DNA of 64,000 nt from Paenarthrobacter sp. A20 (GTDB taxonomy: Bacteria > Actinomycetota > Actinomycetes > Actinomycetales > Micrococcaceae), in assembly GCF_024168825.1 (NCBI RefSeq), contig NZ_JALJWH010000001.1:4092001-4156000 (forward strand), written 5' to 3'. Every line of letters begins with the position of its first letter. The first letter of the stretch is position 1. A program made the translations under genes and the position numbers. The notes under the pieces were generated by a model. That model did no database searches. It saw nothing but the letters and a program-made list of their open reading frames with translations, and was not told the DNA's origin. Shown piece after piece: positions 60,526 through 64,000 of the stretch.

Positions 60526-63027
60526 TCAAGCAACCAAGGTCCGGAGCAGCCGAGCCGAATGCCGTACCGACAATCCAGGAAGATAGGCGCGGCTGAGTGC
60601 ACGTCCCATTGCAGGAAGGTGCAGGGGGTCTTGGTAATACATGTACAACGTTCGGTACTCCGGCTGGAATCTCGACTTAAAAGAAGCCAGGGACCTGAAT
60701 CCATAAACGGGTTCCAAGGCTTGACCTACGGCGTCAAGAATTCCGGCCAGGCCTTCGGCACGCTGTTCGATTTCGCCCCTCTCCCGGGCCAAGGGAGAGC
60801 CTGACAGGGAGATGACCTCCACGGAGCTGCGCAGGTGCAGGATGGCTGAGGCAACCAGGAACTCCATGACACCCGGGAAGGTATCGCCACGCCGCCTCAT
60901 GAAGTCCAACGTCCAGCTGACGACCCGCCCCTCTTCATAGACCGGCAACCAGCTGGTGACTCCGTAGACGAACCCCGCTTCATCCACGGCGACGCAGCAG
61001 AGGACGTCGTCGTCCTCCAGTTCGTCCAGGCCGCCCAGGGTGAAGCCCATCTCAGGAATCTTCTTTTGGGCTGCCCACTCCTCCGAGACCTCCGTGACCT
61101 GGGAGCGCACGCCGTGGGAGAACTCAGAGTAGCGGCCCCAACTGGCCGTTATTCCCAGCTTCGTGGCCCGGTTCAACGACGTCCTGACGTTCTGCCACTC
61201 CTTGCCGCGGAATTCCAGGTCCCTTATCCGGAGGCGGGTTTCCTGGGCAACAGCCACCCGGCGGAACCCGCGCGCCTGCAGGATGGGCCACAGTTCGTCG
61301 GTGCAGGAATAGAAGCACGGGATCAGCGCCTGTTGGGAACAATACTCAAGGAAGCCAGTGGCAGTGTCCAAGTGGTGTCTGCTGGCGCCAAACGGGCCAG
61401 CCAGCGTCAACGCCACGTGTCCGTGCTGTTGGTAGGCCACTCCCCCGGTTCCTCCGGCGCTGAACCAATACTTGTTGGGTTCCCAGAGCGCCATCCAGGA
61501 CAAGGAGTCGCCGCCGGACCTGACCAGCGCGCGCGCCCTCTCGCGGGCCTGGTGGTCGAGCCCTCCGGAGTGGTGTCCACGGATGAGCAGGATCCATACG
61601 CCCACCAACGCCACCAACCAGAAGACCGTGCCGGAGTAGGAGAAGAGGAACACCTCCACCACATCACGTTCGGCGAAGACTTTCCGGTAAACGCCCGGAA
61701 GTGGAACGGGGAGGTACTGCCTGGCCAGCTCAGCGGCCAGGCCCAGCAAACCGCCGTCGCGATCCATACCGCCGGAGGCCAGCCACACCACGATGTATCC
61801 GAGGCTTAGCCCTGCCCCGGTCATACCCACCAACCAGAAGATCCTGCGCCGTAGACGATCCGAAGACACCACCCGAAAGTGACCACGGTACGCAAAAAGG
61901 AGTACAGCAAGGATAAGCGGCACCAAGACCAAGGGGATGAGATGGACTACCGCCGAGTTCAACATGGACACGTGGGGACGTCCCTGGAGCCTGGGCATTC
62001 CGGCAAAGAGGCCAAGGTAGATCGCCGACAATGCCACCACCACCAGCTGGACACCGATCGCGATCCCCAAAGCCAGCCTGCGTCCACGCCTCATACCGTC
62101 GGCGCAAATGAGGAGCAGAACCACGGGCACCACGGCCAGCGCTAAACCGAACGGGCCCGTGTAGCCCTTGCGACCTACTTCCAGACAGGCAACGTCAATG
62201 GTTCCCCCGCACGTGCTCTCCAATTGGCTGAGCGTGGGCAAAGGATTCAGGATGACGTCCCTCAGCAGGGCCAATGGCCCGGACGGGCTCTTCGCGGCCG
62301 CAGTCACGATGGGTCCCACTGCGAAGATTGCCATCGTCAACGACAGGAGGTTCCGCACTTCCCTGCCCGTGGACCGATGCAGGTGAAGATGTCCCTGGCT
62401 GCTTTGCATCCACCACCCCGCGGCCAATCCAATCAGCGCGCCAAGGAATCCCACCACTGTCTCGGCGTGGCCAACGTACAACACCAGGAGCAACGACACC
62501 GAAAGGGCAACTGTGCGCAATCGTCGTTGCCACAGTGTGGGAAGCAGTGCACTGGCAGCCAAGGTAGTGGCTAAAACTGCACCGTAGGGGCCGATCAGCC
62601 GGGTGTCTGCCATCCGGGAAAGCCAGCCGTCATCGGAATGCTGTGCCACCTGGGTGACCAAGAGGAACGCTGACACGCAAGCGAACTGGCTGCCCAGGAG
62701 GACCGCGGCCGTTGTGAGCGAACCCAACTGTCGTTCAGCAAGGCCCAAGAGGAACAGGATCATCAGGATGGCCGTGGCATAAGCCAACGGGTTGGTGGTG
62801 AAGAACAGCGACGTCCAGATGGACCACCACTCGCCGGACTTCAAGCCATCCAGGGATACGCCGGCAAGGGAAAGCCACGGCTCCGGCGGACCGGACAGGA
62901 TGCTGCCAGATACCAAGGACACGCCCACGAACAGGACCAGCATCAACGAGGTGAACGGCGTGGCCCGCACGTGCCTGCCCGCGTGCAGCAGTGCCGGCTT
63001 GATCACACCCTTGAGGGCAATACTCAC
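60526..63027 (-). CDS. MprF-like membrane protein: rhomboid-like front half plus DUF2156 aminoacyl-transferase domain
   Basis: An 833-aa protein from GTG 63027, which overlaps the esterase stop as GTGA; ATG 63042 is the alternative. The C-terminal third (about 520–820) is the DUF2156 GNAT-like domain of lysylphosphatidylglycerol synthases, with WFSAGGTGGVAYQQHGHVAL, GFRRVAVAQETRL and RRRGDTFPGVMEFLVASAIL. The front part contains a rhomboid-like region (GEWWSIWTSLFFTTNPLAYAT, GLAERQLGS), but the serine site reads GPYG instead of GxSG. About twelve helices separate the two. It may add an amino acid to a membrane lipid. Confidence 0.82.
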   Translation of the reverse strand: MSIALKGVIKPALLHAGRHVRATPFTSLMLVLFVGVSLVSGSILSGPPEPWLSLAGVSLDGLKSGEWWSIWTSLFFTTNPLAYATAILMILFLLGLAERQLGSLTTAAVLLGSQFACVSAFLLVTQVAQHSDDGWLSRMADTRLIGPYGAVLATTLAASALLPTLWQRRLRTVALSVSLLLVLYVGHAETVVGFLGALIGLAAGWWMQSSQGHLHLHRSTGREVRNLLSLTMAIFAVGPIVTAAAKSPSGPLALLRDVILNPLPTLSQLESTCGGTIDVACLEVGRKGYTGPFGLALAVVPVVLLLICADGMRRGRRLALGIAIGVQLVVVALSAIYLGLFAGMPRLQGRPHVSMLNSAVVHLIPLVLVPLILAVLLFAYRGHFRVVSSDRLRRRIFWLVGMTGAGLSLGYIVVWLASGGMDRDGGLLGLAAELARQYLPVPLPGVYRKVFAERDVVEVFLFSYSGTVFWLVALVGVWILLIRGHHSGGLDHQARERARALVRSGGDSLSWMALWEPNKYWFSAGGTGGVAYQQHGHVALTLAGPFGASRHHLDTATGFLEYCSQQALIPCFYSCTDELWPILQARGFRRVAVAQETRLRIRDLEFRGKEWQNVRTSLNRATKLGITASWGRYSEFSHGVRSQVTEVSEEWAAQKKIPEMGFTLGGLDELEDDDVLCCVAVDEAGFVYGVTSWLPVYEEGRVVSWTLDFMRRRGDTFPGVMEFLVASAILHLRSSVEVISLSGSPLARERGEIEQRAEGLAGILDAVGQALEPVYGFRSLASFKSRFQPEYRTLYMYYQDPLHLPAMGRALSRAYLPGLSVRHSARLLRTLVA

Positions 63028-64000
63028 TGCGTCAACCCCCACCGCGCAGCCAGGAAGCCCATGCCACCGGGCATTCCCCTGACCACTGCGTCCCAGGAGT
63101 GCCCAGCATGCTGGATGGAGTGTTCTTCGGTGTGGAAGCCCGCATCCCTCGCGGCATTGGCGAGCTCATGCATGTAGTCGATGAACTCGTGGTCGGTTTC
63201 GCCAGCAGTTAAATAGACGCCGCTTCCTGGGTACTTGCGTTGCTGCATCAAGACCAAAGGCGTCCTGGACTCGAAAGCCTCCACGTCGCCGTCGAACGAG
63301 TCTTGAATGGTCTTGTTCCGATCCTTGGCAAGCGCGGGTTCGCGTTCTGCCGAGAACGCAAGCACCGAGGGAAAGAGCTCCGGGTGGGCTGTACCCATTT
63401 GCATGGCACACGTTCCGCCGAACGAGAAGCCGCCCACCGCCCACAACCGGGGGTCGTTGGAAACATCCAACGTCGACTTGATCCAGGCAGGAACATCTTG
63501 GGAGAGATATGTATCCGCTGGGGCAATCCTGCTGTCCATACACATGGTGTTGGCGCTGGCTGAACCATTCGGATCCACCACCACCGTCACCGGAGCGAGG
63601 CCATGGTGCGCTTGGGCAAAGCGGTCAAGTTGTAAGCGGAGCTGGCCACCGGTCAGCCAGTCTGCAGGCCCGCCTGGCTGACCGGAGAACAGTACGAGAA
63701 CAGGCAGGCTCGGACGGAGCTCCGTCTGATAGGCGGGAGGAAGATAGATGTACGCTTCGCGTGCCGTGAAACCGGAGACGGTTCCGGGGATGTCAGCTTT
63801 GCGCAGGATTCCGTTTCCGGGCATGGACTCCGGGGCTTTCCACCCTTCGAGGGGCAGAGAGGGCTTGCCGTCCGGGTTCCGTTTCAGGCCGGCCTCCAAC
63901 GGTTGAATCCTGGCTATCGCGGTTCCCAGCAAGTCGGCTACAGAGTTGTTCAGGCCGAAGTAGATATTAACCTGGACCGCGCTGAGAAGGACGACGCCGA
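63024..64000 (-). CDS. Esterase-family alpha/beta hydrolase, membrane-anchored, partial at window edge
   Basis: The reading frame is open to base 64000, so the N-terminus is missing; the visible part is about 325 residues. It begins with a hydrophobic stretch (GVVLLSAVQVNIYFGLNN), the end of a likely membrane region. The esterase domain follows: YIYLPPAYQ, LVLFSGQPGGPADWLTGG, the nucleophile elbow GGFSFGGTCAMQMG and the final histidine in QHAGHSWDAVVRGMPGGMGFLA. The fold resembles the antigen 85/esterase D group. It is upstream of the MprF-like gene with GTGA coupling, so the two may act on the same cell-envelope lipid. Confidence 0.85.
   Translation of the reverse strand, partial: GVVLLSAVQVNIYFGLNNSVADLLGTAIARIQPLEAGLKRNPDGKPSLPLEGWKAPESMPGNGILRKADIPGTVSGFTAREAYIYLPPAYQTELRPSLPVLVLFSGQPGGPADWLTGGQLRLQLDRFAQAHHGLAPVTVVVDPNGSASANTMCMDSRIAPADTYLSQDVPAWIKSTLDVSNDPRLWAVGGFSFGGTCAMQMGTAHPELFPSVLAFSAEREPALAKDRNKTIQDSFDGDVEAFESRTPLVLMQQRKYPGSGVYLTAGETDHEFIDYMHELANAARDAGFHTEEHSIQHAGHSWDAVVRGMPGGMGFLAARWGLTQ

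Noticed and set aside
1..64000. Search for tRNA, rRNA, CRISPR arrays, insertion sequences, prophage or att sites
   Set aside because: No cloverleaf with a usual anticodon stem, repeat-spacer array, transposase or integrase motif was seen by eye; covariance-model and IS searches were not possible.

Overview
The window is chromosomal DNA of a high-GC actinobacterium, most likely Arthrobacter, Paenarthrobacter or a close Micrococcaceae relative. Lineage markers support this: a NucS mismatch endonuclease, the clpS–DUF2017–murI–MBL–rph–rdgB order, a DUF3039 gene beside an XPB-like helicase, and nadABC led by an NrtR-type Nudix regulator. I found no rRNA, tRNA, CRISPR array, insertion sequence or phage gene. 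Genes are dense, no gene-free gap exceeds 300 bases, and convergent genes are usually separated by a strong hairpin.

Layout. 1–5450 is an NAD de novo operon on the minus strand: nrtR, nadA, nadB, nadC and a cysteine desulfurase cut by the window edge, with a candidate NrtR operator in front. 5491–10938 holds a Lrp/AsnC regulator, an amino-acid permease and an unusual 2-oxoacid dehydrogenase cassette: E1 alpha, E1 beta, a free-standing lipoyl carrier protein and an alpha/beta hydrolase, with no catalytic E2. 10995–18113 is a regulator-rich accessory stretch: MarR-like, phosphoribosyltransferase, MHS transporter with IclR, MoaF, APC permease with AraC. 18154–25760 is a six-gene operon (amidohydrolase, nitrate/sulfonate-type ABC importer, sulfatase) with a divergent TetR gene.

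25757–39181 contains an MFS exporter, sbcCD, a MIP channel, two DUF202 proteins, an ADP-ribosylglycohydrolase, a DUF4395 protein, a DEDDh–BRCT exonuclease, a YtrA-type GntR/ABC operon with a readable promoter and operator, and a DedA protein. 39256–45562 is the conserved block rdgB–rph–MBL–murI–DUF2017–clpS, divergent from pncB–pncA (NAD salvage). 45635–58600 holds the helicase and DUF3039 gene, nagB, an ABC exporter, an Old Yellow Enzyme homologue, a CnoX-like protein, a large membrane protein of unknown role, an AI-2E-family transporter and nucS. 58645–64000 ends with nagA, a cold-shock protein, an MprF-like protein with a rhomboid-like front half, and a membrane-anchored esterase cut by the window edge.

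Two themes link the genes. NAD metabolism appears twice, as de novo synthesis under NrtR and as salvage by PncB/PncA, but only the first has the palindrome. Leaderless transcription looks common: sixteen genes carry a TANNNT −10 motif that ends 6 or 7 bases before the start codon and lack a clear ribosome-binding site. This pattern was used to choose several starts.
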